Assembly (NCBI GenBank): GCA_027623325.1
Contig: JAQBXY010000006.1
Location: 1-64,000 of the forward strand
Length of the DNA stretch: 64,000 bases
From: Gemmatimonadota bacterium
GTDB taxonomy: Bacteria; Gemmatimonadota; Gemmatimonadetes; Longimicrobiales; Gaopeijiaceae
Reading direction: 5' to 3'
Below the pieces are notes generated by a model. That model had not been told where the DNA came from, did no database searches, and saw only the letters and a list, made by a program, of their open reading frames with translations. Made by a program: the position numbers and the translations under genes. Every line of letters begins with the position of its first letter. The first letter of the stretch is position 1. Shown in pieces: positions 43,187 through 55,887 of this stretch.

Positions 43187-44114
43187 GCGCGATTCGAAAG
43201 CCGATGAAGGGTCGGCGGGCACCCGGGTCGGCGCCTCCTCGATTCGCGGCGCGCACGTGCTGCTCGCCATCTCCGAAAGATCCGCCTCGCATGACCCAGA
43301 GTGCCTCGGTGTCGAGGTCGAGCCGGTCGTCCGAATCGTCGTAGGGATACGGCTGATAGGGGCTCCGCGTCCACTCCCAGACGTTCCCACTCATGTCCGA
43401 CAGTCCGTAGGCGCACGCGGGGCACGCAATGCTCCCCACCGCTACCGTCGCCCGGCTTCGATAGTTGGCTCGGTCGGGGTCCGGCGTGTCGCCCCACGGA
43501 TAGATGCGCCCGTCGATCCCGCGGGCGGTCTTCTCCCATTCGGCCTCCGTCGGCAGCCGGACCCGCCAGCCATCTCGGATCAGCGCCGCGAGTTCCGGCA
43601 GAGATCCGGCGGTCCGTAGTTCACCGTCCAGCCAACGGGTGTACGCCACGGTGTCGGTCCACGACACCCATACGACGGGATGGTCGGGAGGGCCTCGCAA
43701 GGCGCGTTCGTCGACGGCACGGTACCCCGTGACGGAGACGAACGCTGCGAACTGGGCGACCGTAACCTCGAAGCGCCCCATGTAGAAGGCGGGGAGAAGG
43801 ACACGCCCCTGCGTCTGCTCTTCGCCCCACGACTCGAGGTCGAAGGCGAGAGAGTCCACCGACGGGTCACTTCCCATGGTGAAGGGGCCGGCGGGTATCT
43901 CGACGAAGCCCAGGAGTTCGTCGTCGGGGAGGTACCAGAGATCCGGACGGAAGCCGGTCAGTGAGGTGGGGAGGACGACGGCAGCCGTCCGAGGGTTCGC
44001 CGCAGGCTGTGGGGTCAGCCAAGTCGACAGCTCCAGCGCGCCCCACACCGCAAGGACCAAGGCTCCGGCGCCTGCCATGACCCGCCGGCTCGTCACGTCT
44101 TCGGACTCGGTCAA
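43173..44114 (-). CDS. FGE-sulfatase-fold protein lacking the catalytic cysteines
   Basis: This 313-residue protein has an N-terminal membrane anchor (about 12-31) and a formylglycine-generating-enzyme fold: PAGPFTMGSDP, VTVAQFAAFV, VRLPTEAEWEKTARG, GLSDMSGNVWEWTRSPY and VMRGGSFGDGEQHVRAANRG, ending FIGFRIALSRF. Genuine FGE uses two Cys in the last segment (RGGSWxC, then CxR); both are absent here, so it is unlikely to activate sulfatases. Its start overlaps the stop of the NqrB/RnfD-like gene (ATGA), suggesting they work together in the membrane. Confidence 0.85.
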   Translation of the reverse strand: MTESEDVTSRRVMAGAGALVLAVWGALELSTWLTPQPAANPRTAAVVLPTSLTGFRPDLWYLPDDELLGFVEIPAGPFTMGSDPSVDSLAFDLESWGEEQTQGRVLLPAFYMGRFEVTVAQFAAFVSVTGYRAVDERALRGPPDHPVVWVSWTDTVAYTRWLDGELRTAGSLPELAALIRDGWRVRLPTEAEWEKTARGIDGRIYPWGDTPDPDRANYRSRATVAVGSIACPACAYGLSDMSGNVWEWTRSPYQPYPYDDSDDRLDLDTEALWVMRGGSFGDGEQHVRAANRGGADPGARRPFIGFRIALSRF

Positions 44115-45682
44115 CTCGCCCTATCGGTCGAAGGGCAGGCGAAGTCCCAACCGTGCTCGCAGGCCCGTGCGTAGAGAACCGACTCTTCCATCTGCATGAG
44201 GTTCAGCCCGCCCTCTCGCAGCAGCAGGCGGAGATCCAATTCTCGAGGCTCCGCCCGTTGCCGATTTTCGGGGTCCAGCAGATTCAAGCAGGCCACTTGA
44301 AAACGAAGCTCACAGGCGCTTGAGAAATAGCCACTGGCCAGCTGCGGGTCGATCCCCACGATTCTGCCCTCGGCGTGGTGTAGTCCCAGCTCGTTGCAGG
44401 CCCAGGCCGAGTTGTCAGCACAATAATTGGCTTCGATCGCGATGAGCCGGTCGCACGACGTTCTTCGGTCTTCGGAACACGCCTGTTCCCAGAACGGGAT
44501 GCGATCTCCTTCGTGTCTTCCGTCCGTTCTCCCTGTGGCGGTCATGACGCCGAAGAAGACGATCCATCCTGCCATATGGGCCAGATTCAGCCGGGTGGGA
44601 TGTACGGGGCCGCGCGCGACACTCTGCACGCGTCGTTCGCCGAACTTCGTCACCGCGTGATCGATCCCACGCACTGCCAGGTTCAGGAGTGGAACGCAGA
44701 GCAACTTGTCGTAGAACGTCGGGGCCCCTGCCGCGCCGAGGATGGCGTACAAGGCGAAGACGCCCGTCCCGTAGAGGCCACCAAAGACGACCTTGCCTGT
44801 GGTTGATCGCGGGGAGGTCGACGGATCGGTTATCAGGAGGTGGAGCCCCAGGAAGACGGCGGCGGGAATCTCCGAGTCGACGAAATACGGCACGCCGGAC
44901 CACGTGTAGTACAGCGCGCTCAGGACAAAGAGAACCGTGGCGGCCGCGCCAGCCAGGAGCGTGATGGAGAAGAAATACATCACGACCAGCCCGACGCCGA
45001 ACAGAAACAGGTAGATGTTCGGAGCGAGCGTCAGCGTGGACGCGATGTCGGCGCCCCACGTCAGGTCGGTCGTCCCGGTAGCAATCAAGACGAGTGAGAA
45101 GAGACCGAGCGAGAATGCCGACGGGTTGAAGATGTGTACCTGGCGCCCATCCCGGTGCCAACGTACGAACTCCTTGCCCAAGAGTCCGACGGCGATCATG
45201 AGGAACTGCAGGTAGAACCAGTCGTCCCTGAACCACAGGAAGAGGTTGATGCTGAAGACGATGGGAAAGGGACCGAAGCCGAGTACGTAGCGCCGCCCTC
45301 GCGTCCACGACAGGAGCATTCCGAACGCGTAGGCGAAGATGAGTTGCGCCCCGATGAGGACTGCCATGTCGTACACGGGTCGCCAGTACCATCCCCAGTA
45401 CGCGAAGACCGCGAGCTGGACCAGTGCCTGGACGTAGTGCTGAGGCCGGAACGCTGATTCGAGGCGGAGTGTGGGGCCACCGCGCCGGCTACGTACGAAG
45501 AGCGCCCCATGCCAAAGCAACAGGCCGATGCACGTCGCCAAGACGGAGCGCGACAGGACGACGTGCGACTCGACGCGCGGCGTCGTCGCCAAAGCTCCGA
45601 GGGCGACTACCGCGAGAAGCGGAGCCCAAGGCGCGGGTTTGGTCTCGCGAGCCGTGTCCGATGAGGGTCCTTTGCCTGGCAT
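44111..45682 (-). CDS. NqrB/RnfD-like membrane protein with C-terminal Sel1-like region
   Basis: This 523-residue protein has about ten membrane helices. The landmarks HIFNPSAFSLGLF and LLITDPSTSPRSTTGK resemble RnfD/NqrB redox-complex subunits, which carry flavin and pass electrons across the membrane. After the last helix (about 395) a soluble part rich in Cys and Ala (ACSEDRRTSC, CNELGLHHAEG, ACELRFQVACLN) looks like Sel1/TPR-type repeats. No other rnf or nqr gene is nearby, so it would act outside a standard complex. It is coupled to the FGE-fold gene. Confidence 0.7.
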   Translation of the reverse strand: MPGKGPSSDTARETKPAPWAPLLAVVALGALATTPRVESHVVLSRSVLATCIGLLLWHGALFVRSRRGGPTLRLESAFRPQHYVQALVQLAVFAYWGWYWRPVYDMAVLIGAQLIFAYAFGMLLSWTRGRRYVLGFGPFPIVFSINLFLWFRDDWFYLQFLMIAVGLLGKEFVRWHRDGRQVHIFNPSAFSLGLFSLVLIATGTTDLTWGADIASTLTLAPNIYLFLFGVGLVVMYFFSITLLAGAAATVLFVLSALYYTWSGVPYFVDSEIPAAVFLGLHLLITDPSTSPRSTTGKVVFGGLYGTGVFALYAILGAAGAPTFYDKLLCVPLLNLAVRGIDHAVTKFGERRVQSVARGPVHPTRLNLAHMAGWIVFFGVMTATGRTDGRHEGDRIPFWEQACSEDRRTSCDRLIAIEANYCADNSAWACNELGLHHAEGRIVGIDPQLASGYFSSACELRFQVACLNLLDPENRQRAEPRELDLRLLLREGGLNLMQMEESVLYARACEHGWDFACPSTDRAS

Positions 45683-45866
45683 TGAATCTCGTCGGAGCGG
45701 TCGGGAGGGCTATCGTGGGCGGGAAGCTAGGGCGGCCTGCCGAACCGAGAAAGTCGCTCTCGCCTCGCCGTCGAGTCCGCCTGTGTGGCCCAGTATCCGA
45801 TGCGGAACATCCGCCGTACCTTGCTGACGCCAACGCCCTGTCAGTTTCCTGAGGAGAGTCCGCCCG

Positions 45867-47006
45867 ATGAAGGGATCCCGTTCGTTCTGCGCCATCGCGC
45901 TCGCGTTTGCCGCTCCGATCCTCCTGACCGGGTGCGACGCCAGCACGAGCGGTTCTTCCGCGAGTGTGGCATCCGGCAGTGTCCCGACGTTCTCTGTCGA
46001 TCCGTCGTGGCCGCTCGAGATGCCGAACGACTGGATCATGGGTTCGGTAACCGCGGTATTCGTCGATGCGCGGGACCACGTCTGGGTCACCCATCTGCCC
46101 GAGACGCTGACTCCAGAAGAGATCTCGGCGGTGCAGGAACCCCCGCTCGGAGAATGCTGTCGTCCGGCTCCTGTCGTGATCGAGTTTGATCCGCAGGGAA
46201 ATGTCGTACAAGGTTGGGGCGACCCGGCGACTCAAGACGTGGCCGAATTCCCGCGCAATGCCCACGGCCTGTTCGTCGATCACAACGACAACGTTTGGAT
46301 CGGCACGTACCGGCATCACCGGGTCATGAAATTCACACGTGGGGGCGATCTGCTCATGCAGATTGGCGAGTACGATGTCACGGGGGGCAGCAACAATACC
46401 GAACTGCTCGGCGGCCCCGCAGGCATCTGGGTGGATCCTCAGACGAACGAGGTCTTCATCGCGGATGGCTACACCAACCGTCGTGTCGTCGTGTACAACG
46501 GCGACACGGGTGAGTACCTGCGGCATTGGGGCGCTTATGGTGAGGTGCCGCAAGACGAGTACCGATTCGAGTGGGGCAGTGAAGGGCACGCGGCTTCACC
46601 TCCCTCGGAGTTCTCCACGGTGCACGGACTCACCGGTTCGCGGGACGGACTCATCTATGTCGCGGACCGTCGAGGAAATCGGATTCAGGTCTTCCGCCAA
46701 GACGGAGAGTTTGTCGAGGAGAAGATCATCGCACCGCGGACGCTCGCGTCCGGCTCGGCCTTCGTGATCGCGTTGTCTCCGGATGCCGACCAGCGGTGGC
46801 TGTACCTCGCCGACGGCACGAACCACAAGGTATGGGTCCTGCGGCGCTCCGACCTCGAGGTCGTCGGGGAGTTCGGCCGAGGTGGCCGTCAGGTCGGTCA
46901 GTTCCTGCGTCCCCATGGCATGGGAATCGACTCGCAAGGCAACCTCTATGTCGGGGAAGCGTCGACGGGTCGCCGAGTTCAGAAATTCACGGTGACAGGT
47001 GGCTGA
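45867..47006 (+). CDS. NHL-repeat beta-propeller lipoprotein
   Basis: A 379-residue protein with lipobox LLTGC and about six NHL blades (for example GLFVDHNDNVWIGTYRHHRVMKF, then GIWVDPQTNEVFIADGYTNRRVVVY, then GMGIDSQGNLYVGEAS). NHL propellers bind ligands or other proteins, and some are lyases (peptidyl-hydroxyglycine lyase-like). The stop overlaps the next gene region, so it is probably transcribed with the following periplasmic protein. Confidence 0.88.
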   Translation: MKGSRSFCAIALAFAAPILLTGCDASTSGSSASVASGSVPTFSVDPSWPLEMPNDWIMGSVTAVFVDARDHVWVTHLPETLTPEEISAVQEPPLGECCRPAPVVIEFDPQGNVVQGWGDPATQDVAEFPRNAHGLFVDHNDNVWIGTYRHHRVMKFTRGGDLLMQIGEYDVTGGSNNTELLGGPAGIWVDPQTNEVFIADGYTNRRVVVYNGDTGEYLRHWGAYGEVPQDEYRFEWGSEGHAASPPSEFSTVHGLTGSRDGLIYVADRRGNRIQVFRQDGEFVEEKIIAPRTLASGSAFVIALSPDADQRWLYLADGTNHKVWVLRRSDLEVVGEFGRGGRQVGQFLRPHGMGIDSQGNLYVGEASTGRRVQKFTVTGG

Positions 47007-47007
47007 C

Positions 47008-47847
47008 ATGAGAGCACGAGTGGGTACCATCCGCCCGATGGTGGCGAGCGCGTTGGTCATGGGCCTCATGATCGCGCAGCCCGTCGCAGCACAAACCGCC
47101 AGTAGCATCGTCGAACGGATGCTGGGTGAGTACGAACGGCGCATTGCCTCGGTCGAGAACTACACCGTCGTCCAGAGCACGATGGGGTTCGAAACCGTGT
47201 CCTACTTCGAGAAGGAGATGTTGAACGGTCGCCCCGTGTTTCAGCTCCGGCGTAGCTCGACGGCAGGAATCGAGGCGAACACGGAAGGTGCAGGAGTCGA
47301 TGACCTGTACCTCATGGGCGATGACTTCGGCCGCCTGTCTCAGTATATCGGCAGGGACAAGGTCGAAGGGTTCGACGTCTTGGTGCTCGACGTCCCGGAC
47401 CTGAGTGAAGTCGGTTTTGGTCGCAATGTGACTCCCGACGCCGACTTCACTCCGAAGCGCGGACGCATCATGCTCGATGCCGAGAGCTACGTGCCGCGAC
47501 GCTTCGAATTCGAAGGCGAGATGAAGACGGAGCAGGGTGTGCACGAGGTCACGACATCCGTCGTGCTCGGAGACTATCGGGAAGCCGAGGGATTGCTCCT
47601 GCCGTATCGTACGACCGTCAGCATCGAGGGGCTCGGAGCTGCGATCGATCCAGATATGCGGGCCCAGTTCGAAGAGATGCAGAGAGAACTCGCCAATATG
47701 CCCGAGGCCCAGCGCCGGATGGTCGAGTCGATGATGTCGGCCCAGATCGAGCAATTCAGGTCCATGATGGACGGCGGCGGCGAGGCGATGACCGTCGAAC
47801 TGACCGTGAATGAGGTGCGCGTGAACGCTGGGCCTCCGAGGCGGTAG
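47008..47847 (+). CDS. periplasmic LolA-like/outer-membrane lipoprotein-sorting-type protein
   Basis: A 279-residue protein with a signal peptide ending AQPVAAQ and a half-barrel-like pattern (VENYTVVQSTMGFETVSYFEKEM, then RRFEFEGEM). It is similar in style to LolA/DUF4292-type proteins that bind hydrophobic ligands, but the identity is unsure. A GTG at 46999 would overlap the NHL stop; ATG 47008 fits the signal peptide equally well. The end is Glu/Met-rich and helical (about 205-265). Confidence 0.6.
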   Translation: MRARVGTIRPMVASALVMGLMIAQPVAAQTASSIVERMLGEYERRIASVENYTVVQSTMGFETVSYFEKEMLNGRPVFQLRRSSTAGIEANTEGAGVDDLYLMGDDFGRLSQYIGRDKVEGFDVLVLDVPDLSEVGFGRNVTPDADFTPKRGRIMLDAESYVPRRFEFEGEMKTEQGVHEVTTSVVLGDYREAEGLLLPYRTTVSIEGLGAAIDPDMRAQFEEMQRELANMPEAQRRMVESMMSAQIEQFRSMMDGGGEAMTVELTVNEVRVNAGPPRR

Positions 47848-47879
47848 GCGCGGCCCCGTCCGGGCAACTAGCCGGCGAA

Positions 47880-50855
<2,976 letters not shown>

Positions 50856-52155
50856 GGCCCGTTAGGCGATCAAGGCCCAGTAGGTGACCAGGGTGCGCAG
50901 GGGCTCCCCGGCCTTCAAGGCCCAGACGGCGACCAAGGCCCGGTAGGTGATCAGGGCCCAGTAGGCGATCAGGGCCCGGTGGGCGATCAAGGCCCAGTGG
51001 GTGACCAGGGTGCCCAGGGGCTCCCCGGCCTTCAAGGCCCAGACGGAAACCAAGGCCCGGTAGGCGACCAGGGCCCAGTGGGCGACCAAGGCCCCGTAGG
51101 CGACCAGGGCCCAGTAGGCGATCAGGGCCCGGTGGGTGATCAAGGCCCGTTGGGCGACCAGGGCCCGGTGGGTGATCAAGGCCCAGTGGGTGACCAGGGT
51201 GCCCAGGGGCTCCCCGGCCTTCAAGGCCCAGACGGAAACCAAGGCCCGGTAGGCGACCAGGGCCCAGTGGGCGACCAGGGCCCGGTGGGCGATCAGGGCC
51301 CGTTGGGCGACCAGGGCCCAGTAGGCGATCAGGGCCCGGTGGGTGATCAAGGCCCAGTAGGTGACCAGGGTGCGCAGGGGCTCCCCGGCCTTCAAGGCCC
51401 AGACGGCGACCAAGGCCCGGTAGGCGACCAGGGCCCGGTGGGCGATCAGGGCCCGTTGGGCGACCAGGGCCCAGTAGGCGACCAGGGCCCGGTGGGCGAT
51501 CAAGGCCCAGTGGGTGACCAGGGTGCCCAGGGGCTCCCCGGCCTTCAAGGCCCAGACGGAAACCAAGGCCCGGTGGGCGACCAGGGCCCAGTAGGGAACC
51601 AAGGCCCAGAAGGCGACCAGGGCCCGGTAGGTGATCAGGGCCCAGTGGGCGATCAGGGCCCGGTGGGCGATCAAGGCCCAGTGGGCGACCAGGGCCCGGT
51701 GGGTGATCAAGGCCCAGTTGGTGACCAAGGCCCAGTTGGTGACCAGGGGGCCCAGGGGCTCCCCGGCCTTCAAGGCCCAGACGGAAACCAAGGCCCAGTA
51801 GGTGACCAAGGCCCAGTAGGCGACCAGGGCCCACAGGGTGAGCAAGGTGAGGCGGGCATCGGCGGGTCGATCAACTTCACGATCCTCAACGTGAACTCGG
51901 GTTGGGTCGAGGTCGGGGGTGAGAACAACGTCTATGAAATGACCGTGAGTTGCGGAGTCGGCGCCACGGCGATGAGTGTCGGCGTCAACGGAGTTGGAGC
52001 GATGAACAATGTCATCGCGATGGCCATCACCGGCGGCAGCAACAACCAGGGCTACTTCCGCGTGCGCATCACTGCGGGCAGCCAACCGTCGGAGGTATGG
52101 CGCAGCTTGCGTGCGGGACGTTCAACTAGCTGTCCTCGTCACACCGCGGCTTCCG

Positions 52156-52188
52156 GCGCCCGCTCCCCCTTGTGGGGGCGGGCGCTTT
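52156..52188 (+). terminator. intrinsic terminator of the collagen-like gene
   Basis: GCGCCCGCTCCCC pairs with GGGGGCGGGCGC around CTTGT, a 12-13 pair stem, followed by TTT. Strong stem, short T-tract. Confidence 0.6.
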
Positions 52189-52310
52189 GTCGTTGGGAGC
52201 CGTTTCTGGCGTGATGGGCTGGTCTCTACACCCAAGGCACGCCCAGATTGGGCGGCCGGGACCCAGCAGCGGTCATTCCAAACGCGCTCCCACGAGAAGG
52301 CTGAAAGCCG

Positions 52311-52775
52311 ATGACACGACGTATGGTTCGTTCGATTCCGTTCGCGATGGCGACCGTGCTCTTGATCGCCACGGGAGGCGCAGCCCAGTCCTCGAACGCT
52401 CCTGCGGTCCTCGGCGCTTGGACGGCCGAGCGCTATGAAATGGCCGGCGGAGGCGAGCACGAGGTGCAGGGGCGCATTTTTTTCACCGCGCGTGACTGGC
52501 AGGTCCTCTTCTTTGTGATCGGTGCGGACGGCACGGCCCGAAGAGGGTCGGCGGAAGGCGGGACCTATACGCTCGATGGGGAGCAGTTGGTATTCACCCA
52601 CCTCTTCAATCTTTCCGTGGGAGAAGAAATGCGGGGCCTACCTGCGGCTGCCTTGCGGATGACCTCCCGCAGTCCCGAGGGTGCTCCACTCGAACCAACC
52701 GAGATCGACGTCGAGGGTGACGTGCTTACGTTCCACTTTCCGAGCGGCAATCGAATGATCTTTAGGAGACGCTGA
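52311..52775 (+). CDS. exported lipocalin-like small protein
   Basis: A 154-residue protein with a signal peptide (ATGGAAQ) and a beta-rich body (LGAWTAERYEMAGGG, then TYTLDGEQLVFTHLF) resembling lipocalin-like DUF4488-type domains. It may bind a small hydrophobic ligand. GAGAAGG lies 13 bases upstream of the ATG. It shares the base A of its stop with the next start (TGATG), so it is co-transcribed with the M24 peptidase. Confidence 0.65.
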   Translation: MTRRMVRSIPFAMATVLLIATGGAAQSSNAPAVLGAWTAERYEMAGGGEHEVQGRIFFTARDWQVLFFVIGADGTARRGSAEGGTYTLDGEQLVFTHLFNLSVGEEMRGLPAAALRMTSRSPEGAPLEPTEIDVEGDVLTFHFPSGNRMIFRRR

Positions 52776-54277
52776 TGGTGACCGCGCCTACTTCACCCGA
52801 AGCTCCGAGAATTCGCATCTGGTCCGTCGTGGTGCTGAGCCTGTTGGCCTGGCTGCCCGCGCCCATCGCCGGCCAATCGGACGTCGCGTTCCCACCGGAG
52901 GTCTATGCCGCGCGTCGAGCGCGCCTCGTCCAACAACTCGACGCGCCGATCATCGTTCCATCCGAATACATGATCCGTCACGGCGGCGAGAAGAAGCAGG
53001 AGCCAAACTTCTTCTACCTCACGGGTGTCGAGTCGCCCTATGCGATCCTGTACATGGCGCCGGATGGCGCGGGTGGGGTTCGCGAAGTGCTCTTCCTCCC
53101 CGCGCATCGTGAATTCGCAGGGGCGCAGTACTCTCATCAGGACCCCCGCCTAATCGACGCCGCGTGGAATAGGCTGATCCGCCGACTCGAGCCAGGCGAC
53201 GTCGCCGAGGCTGCGCTCGGAATCGAAGAGACGTATGCGCTCGACGAATTCACCAGAATGACGCAAGAGCTTACGCGCGAAGCCACGACCCTTTACTTCG
53301 CAAAAGAAGGGGAGAGGCTCTACGCCCCCCCTGGGCTGCCGGCTCCTGCAACCGTCCGCCAGCAGTTCGAATCAGCACTCTCGGACGCACTCGGCGGACG
53401 AGTCTTCGAGGACGCGACTCCGGCCATCGAGCGAATGCGGGTGATCAAGGACGAGTACGAAATCGATGCTCTCCGCCAGGCCGCACGGATCAGCGCCGAC
53501 GGGCTCGTCGCGGCGATGCGCAGGATCGAACCCGGGATGAACGATCTCGAGGTCGCCGGCGTGATGGAGTGGGCCTGGAAGCAGGGTGGCTCACCGCGCA
53601 CTGCTTTCCCGCCTATCGTCGCGTCAGGCCCGGATGCGGTATCCCTCTTTACGATCCGCTCGGAGAACTACAACTCCGTCGACCGCGTCATGCAGGACGG
53701 GGATCTAGTATTCATCGACTACGGGGCAGCTGAATGGGCCATGTACGGCTCGGATGTCTGTCGCACGTTTCCGGTGTCAGGCCGATTCTCGGCCGAACAG
53801 CGACGGCTCTACGAGATCGTCCTCGAGGCGCAGGAAGCGGCTATTGCGGTGGTGCGCCCGGGTGTGACGATGCTCGAGGTCATTCGGGCGGCAGCCGAGG
53901 TCTTTCAGGCCAGGGGGCTGGAGCCCAACGAAGATGTCGACCGGATGGGTGTGGATCGAGTCTGGGGGCTCATGCCGTCCCCGACACACTATCTCACTCA
54001 GGGTCGTGGCCTGACGCAGTACACGGCTGTGGCGGGGCTCGGGGTCCGTGATCTCGGCCATCACGTGGGGCTCGAGGCCACGGACGGTCGCGACTATTCG
54101 ACCCCGCTGGAACCCGGCATGGTCTTTACGATCGAACCCAAGATCTACGCTCCGGAGTTCGACATCGCGATCATGATCGAAGACGTGATTCTCGTGACTG
54201 AAGACGGATTCGAGAACCTTTCTGCCAACGCTCCGCGTACGGTCGAGGACATCGAACGAACCATGGGAGGTAGGTGA
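52775..54277 (+). CDS. exported Xaa-Pro aminopeptidase-like M24 metallopeptidase
   Basis: This 500-residue M24B peptidase has an N-terminal signal-like segment (LLAWLPAPIAG), an N-terminal creatinase-like domain and a pita-bread catalytic domain. Metal ligands: Asp in VFIDYGA, Asp in MYGSDVCRTFP, His in LGHHVGLE, Glu in VFTIEPKI and Glu in MIEDVILVTEDG. It would cleave residues before proline. It overlaps the preceding gene by one base and the next (TGATG) also by one base. Confidence 0.92.
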   Translation: MVTAPTSPEAPRIRIWSVVVLSLLAWLPAPIAGQSDVAFPPEVYAARRARLVQQLDAPIIVPSEYMIRHGGEKKQEPNFFYLTGVESPYAILYMAPDGAGGVREVLFLPAHREFAGAQYSHQDPRLIDAAWNRLIRRLEPGDVAEAALGIEETYALDEFTRMTQELTREATTLYFAKEGERLYAPPGLPAPATVRQQFESALSDALGGRVFEDATPAIERMRVIKDEYEIDALRQAARISADGLVAAMRRIEPGMNDLEVAGVMEWAWKQGGSPRTAFPPIVASGPDAVSLFTIRSENYNSVDRVMQDGDLVFIDYGAAEWAMYGSDVCRTFPVSGRFSAEQRRLYEIVLEAQEAAIAVVRPGVTMLEVIRAAAEVFQARGLEPNEDVDRMGVDRVWGLMPSPTHYLTQGRGLTQYTAVAGLGVRDLGHHVGLEATDGRDYSTPLEPGMVFTIEPKIYAPEFDIAIMIEDVILVTEDGFENLSANAPRTVEDIERTMGGR

Positions 54278-54582
54278 TGGGCCTCGAAATTCTGATTCCA
54301 ATCTTCGGCATCATGATCGTGCTGGTTCCGGTCATTGGCCTTACGACAGTCTTCACGTTGCGGCTGGGCGGGAAGCCGTTCGTGGAGACGTTGGCCCGAG
54401 AACTTCGCGGCTCCGGGGGAGGGAGCTCGACGGAACTCCACTTCAAGGTGCAGGATCTGGCCGAGCAGGTTGAGGCGCTTTCTGCCGAAGTACACTTGTT
54501 GCGTTCAGGCCAGGACTTCGACAAGAAACTCCTCGAGCTGCATGAGTCTCCCACGCCTAACGCGTCTATTGGCGTTCGGTAG
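54277..54582 (+). CDS. small membrane-anchored coiled-coil protein
   Basis: 101 residues: one N-terminal membrane helix (about 3-25), a Gly/Ser linker, then a predicted coiled coil (KVQDLAEQVEALSAEVHLLR). Family unknown. It overlaps the M24 stop and is the last gene of this transcript; phage-shock PspB-like proteins have a similar plan, but I cannot call homology. Confidence 0.6.
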   Translation: MGLEILIPIFGIMIVLVPVIGLTTVFTLRLGGKPFVETLARELRGSGGGSSTELHFKVQDLAEQVEALSAEVHLLRSGQDFDKKLLELHESPTPNASIGVR

Positions 54583-54671
54583 CCATGCCGTCTCGGTGAA
54601 CGCCCTCGACGTTTGGAGGATGAGTGAGCCGCGTCACTTGACGGCTCTCTCCGACGCATGGGGCGTGTGAC

Positions 54672-55730
54672 ATGGCTGAGATCGACATCGTCGCCCTCCC
54701 CGGAGACGGGGTAGGTCCAGAGGTCACCGACGCGATGATCTCGGTGCTGACGGCCGTTTCGCATCGGTACGGACACTCGTTCACCGTGCGAAGTCATGAC
54801 ATCGGTTGGGCTGCGTTCGAGCGGCACGGGACTGTATTGCCGGACGAGACCCTCGCTGCGGCCCGCACCGGGCCGGCGGTTTTTCTTGGGGCCGTCGGAG
54901 ATCCGAGAGCCGAGGGCCTGTCCCCGTCTCTGCGACCGGAGTCGGCGTTGCTCCGGTTGCGATCGGAATTGGGATGCTTCGCCAACCTTAGGCCGGCGCG
55001 GGTCGATGCGGCGCTCGCCGCCCTGTCACCGCTTCGCCCCGACCTTGCCGCGGGATGTGACCTTCTCATCGTCCGCGAGCTGACGGGCGGACTCTACTAC
55101 GGTACGCCTCGACATTCGGACGGCGTCACCGCCGTGAATACGCTGCGGTATACGGACATGGAAGTCGAGCGGATCGCGCGGGTTGCGTTCGACGCTGCGC
55201 GCGCCCGGAGGTCTCATGTCACGTCGATCGACAAGGCGAACGTGCTGGAGGTGTCGCAGCTGTGGAGGGAAGTCGTCACGAGGGTCTCATCCGACTATCC
55301 CGACGTGACCCTCGCCCACATGCTTGTCGACAGAGCGGCGATGGAAATGGTCATGAATCCGAGCCAGTTCGACGTCATCCTCACGACGAACATGTTCGGG
55401 GACATTCTGAGCGACGAGGCGTCGGCGCTGACGGGGTCAGTGGGACTTCTGGCGTCGGCCAGCGTGGGAGGCTCGGTCGGGATCTACGAGCCCGTGCACG
55501 GCCCGGACCCCGATCTCGCGAGTAAGGGTGTCGCGAACCCGATCGGGGCGATCCGTACGGGGGCGCTCATGCTCTCCCATTCGTTCGCGCTGCATGGCGA
55601 GGCAGCCGCGATTGAGGAGGCGATTCAACGTGTCCTTGCCCGAGGCCTCCGCACGAGGGACATCGCGGCGGGCGGGCCCTCGGTCGGTACCACGGCCTTC
55701 GCCGCGGCGGTGACCGAGAAGCTGACGTGA
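54672..55730 (+). CDS. leuB: 3-isopropylmalate dehydrogenase family protein
   Basis: This 352-residue beta-decarboxylating dehydrogenase has GDGVGPEVTDAMI at the nucleotide end, LRLRSELGCFANLRPA (substrate Arg residues), VRELTGGLYYGTPR, DKANVLEVSQLWREVV and GIYEPVHGPDPDLASKGVANP. GGLYYG fits IPMDH rather than isocitrate dehydrogenase, so the reaction is oxidation of 3-isopropylmalate in leucine synthesis. No leuA, leuC or leuD adjoins it, so a role on another 2-hydroxy acid is possible. Confidence 0.88.
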   Translation: MAEIDIVALPGDGVGPEVTDAMISVLTAVSHRYGHSFTVRSHDIGWAAFERHGTVLPDETLAAARTGPAVFLGAVGDPRAEGLSPSLRPESALLRLRSELGCFANLRPARVDAALAALSPLRPDLAAGCDLLIVRELTGGLYYGTPRHSDGVTAVNTLRYTDMEVERIARVAFDAARARRSHVTSIDKANVLEVSQLWREVVTRVSSDYPDVTLAHMLVDRAAMEMVMNPSQFDVILTTNMFGDILSDEASALTGSVGLLASASVGGSVGIYEPVHGPDPDLASKGVANPIGAIRTGALMLSHSFALHGEAAAIEEAIQRVLARGLRTRDIAAGGPSVGTTAFAAAVTEKLT

Positions 55731-55887
55731 TCAGCCCTGCCGAGCCGGGCCTGCGAGGCGCGTAGCTGGCCCGCAAGTGCACCCTAACCTTCGAGCGTCG
55801 GTCCTTGCCGGTGGGCAGTCGCGTTCGCGATTGTTGGGTCTTCCGTGCGTTGGCCCGCGCGATCCTCATATCCGGAACACGCGAATC

